Positions 5,166 through 5,892 of a stretch of DNA of 5,892 nucleotides are shown piece after piece. Below the pieces are notes generated by a model. That model did not search any database. It had not been told where the DNA came from and was given only the letters and a program-made list of their open reading frames with translations. The stretch's first letter is position 1; every line of letters starts with the position of its first letter. The position numbers were made by a program, and so were the translations under genes. The stretch spans positions 1 through 5,892 of the forward strand of contig JAISLO010000156.1 of NCBI GenBank assembly GCA_031290815.1. Direction: 5' to 3'. Source of the DNA: Synergistaceae bacterium. GTDB lineage: Bacteria; Synergistota; Synergistia; Synergistales; Synergistaceae.

Positions 5166-5892
5166 ATGACGCCGGAACAGTTGAAGAAACTGTTGTCGCA
5201 AGGAGAGGGATGGGACATTGAGTTCAAAGAATGCGCTGATGCTTTGAGCAATAGCGTCTTTGAGACAGTATGCTCTTTCTCCAACCGCTATGGAGGGCAT
5301 TTATTGTTGGGTGTCAGCGACGATGGCAAGGTGTTGGGGGTAAACCGTAACGCGGCGAAAGGAATTTGCAATAATTTCATCAACCTCATGAACAACCCTC
5401 AAAAAATCTCTCCGTCACTTTACCTGAGACTGGAAGAAGTCGAGATTGACGGCAGACTCGTCCTTTATGTTTACGTGCCTGTCAGCTCGCAAGTGGAGCT
5501 TTGCAGCGGCAAAATATATGACCGATCCGGGGACGCGGACATTGATGTCACGAAATCCACCGATTTGGCGGCTAACCTGTACGCAAGAAAATCCTCGATT
5601 TTTTCGGAACGGGAGGTGTTCCCCTACGCAACCTTGGATGACCTGCGGCTGGAATTAGTCCCCCGCGTAAAGCAGATGGCCGCAAACCGATTGCAGCACC
5701 ATCCCTGGGAAGAGATGGGAGATATGGAACTTTTCAAAAGCGCCGGCCTGTATGAAGACGATAAACGGACAGGCAAGTGGGGCTTCAATCTTGCCGGGAT
5801 ATTGCTGTTTGGCCGGGATGAGGTCATTCGTTCATGCGCGCCCGGATACATGACGGATTGCCCTGCTGCGGCGGAAAAATATCGACCGCTAT
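5166..5892 (+). CDS. AlbA_2/Schlafen-type ATP-binding protein, COG2865-like (3'-truncated, apparent frameshift)
   Basis: This is the N-terminal part of a predicted regulator or nucleic-acid-binding protein of the 'ATP-binding protein / putative DNA-binding domain' group. In full-length members an AlbA_2 domain is followed by a GHKL-type ATPase-like region and often a winged helix, about 450-580 residues in all (family knowledge). ATG 5166 is preceded by AGGGAGA (5152-5158) at 7 bases. AlbA_2 marks are E-F-K-E (19-22), then F-E-T-V-C-S-F-S-N-R-Y-G-G (32-44) and L-L-L-G-V-S-D-D-G (46-54). Further on, near residues 210-220, is the G-I-L-L-F-G-R motif common in this group. The frame stays open to the window end, but after T-D-C (residues 230-232, base 5861) it reads an atypical sequence. 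The +1 frame (from 5863) gives L-L-R-R-K-N-I-D-R-Y, the conserved continuation in this family. Ile codons are mostly ATT, unlike the upstream operon. The target of this protein is unknown. Confidence 0.8.
   Translation, partial: MTPEQLKKLLSQGEGWDIEFKECADALSNSVFETVCSFSNRYGGHLLLGVSDDGKVLGVNRNAAKGICNNFINLMNNPQKISPSLYLRLEEVEIDGRLVLYVYVPVSSQVELCSGKIYDRSGDADIDVTKSTDLAANLYARKSSIFSEREVFPYATLDDLRLELVPRVKQMAANRLQHHPWEEMGDMELFKSAGLYEDDKRTGKWGFNLAGILLFGRDEVIRSCAPGYMTDCPAAAEKYRPL
5861..5863 (+). other. Apparent single-base insertion (frameshift) in a CCC run
   Basis: Reading TGC (5859-5861), skipping C5862 and resuming with CTG at 5863 restores the family motif T-D-C-L-L-R-R-K-N-I-D-R-Y through the last base. 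The unshifted reading (P-A-A-A-E-K-Y-R-P) does not match the family. This is either a one-base sequencing or assembly error or a real inactivating indel. Confidence 0.7.

Noticed and set aside
4949..5221. 90-codon + strand ORF starting at GTG over the dehydratase stop
   Set aside because: No ribosome binding site suited to coupling, low-complexity composition, no recognisable motif. It runs through the promoter/palindrome and 56 bases into the next gene in another frame.

Overview
The window carries the 3' part of an apparent catabolic operon on the + strand (bases 1 to 4952), a 213-base gap, and then the start of an unrelated gene that runs off the right end. The operon order is: the small membrane subunit of a tripartite tricarboxylate transporter (TctB, cut by the left edge), the large permease TctA, a LarA-superfamily protein (nickel-pincer-nucleotide-type 2-hydroxyacid racemase/epimerase), and an IlvD/Edd-family Fe-S dehydratase. 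No strong promoter or terminator was seen between these genes, and each has a good Shine-Dalgarno sequence. The periplasmic binding protein TctC, which normally completes this transporter, is not in the window and may lie to the left.

The genes fit one working model (inference). TctABC imports a 2-hydroxy or sugar acid, the LarA homologue inverts the configuration at C2, and the IlvD/Edd enzyme removes water from a 2,3-dihydroxy acid to give a 2-keto-3-deoxy acid. The substrate cannot be read from sequence. The LarA homologue keeps the histidines and lysine used to hold and use the nickel pincer cofactor. The dehydratase keeps two of the family's three cluster cysteines and has Gly-His where the third usually sits.

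From about 5040 onward the DNA looks different: it is locally AT-rich, and the right-hand gene has a different isoleucine codon preference. The gap holds a good sigma-70-type promoter overlapped by an 11-bp perfect inverted repeat, a likely operator. Next comes the N-terminal half of an AlbA_2/Schlafen-type 'ATP-binding protein' (COG2865-like). Its frame is broken near 5862 by one apparent extra C: the +1-shifted frame restores the conserved family motif at the very end of the window.

Organism: an anaerobic bacterium is plausible. The moderately high GC together with heavy use of ATA for Ile and AGG for Arg, and this gene content, recall Synergistota (Cloacibacillus/Synergistes-like). This is an impression and was not tested. 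Nothing here resembles an RNA gene, CRISPR array or insertion sequence.
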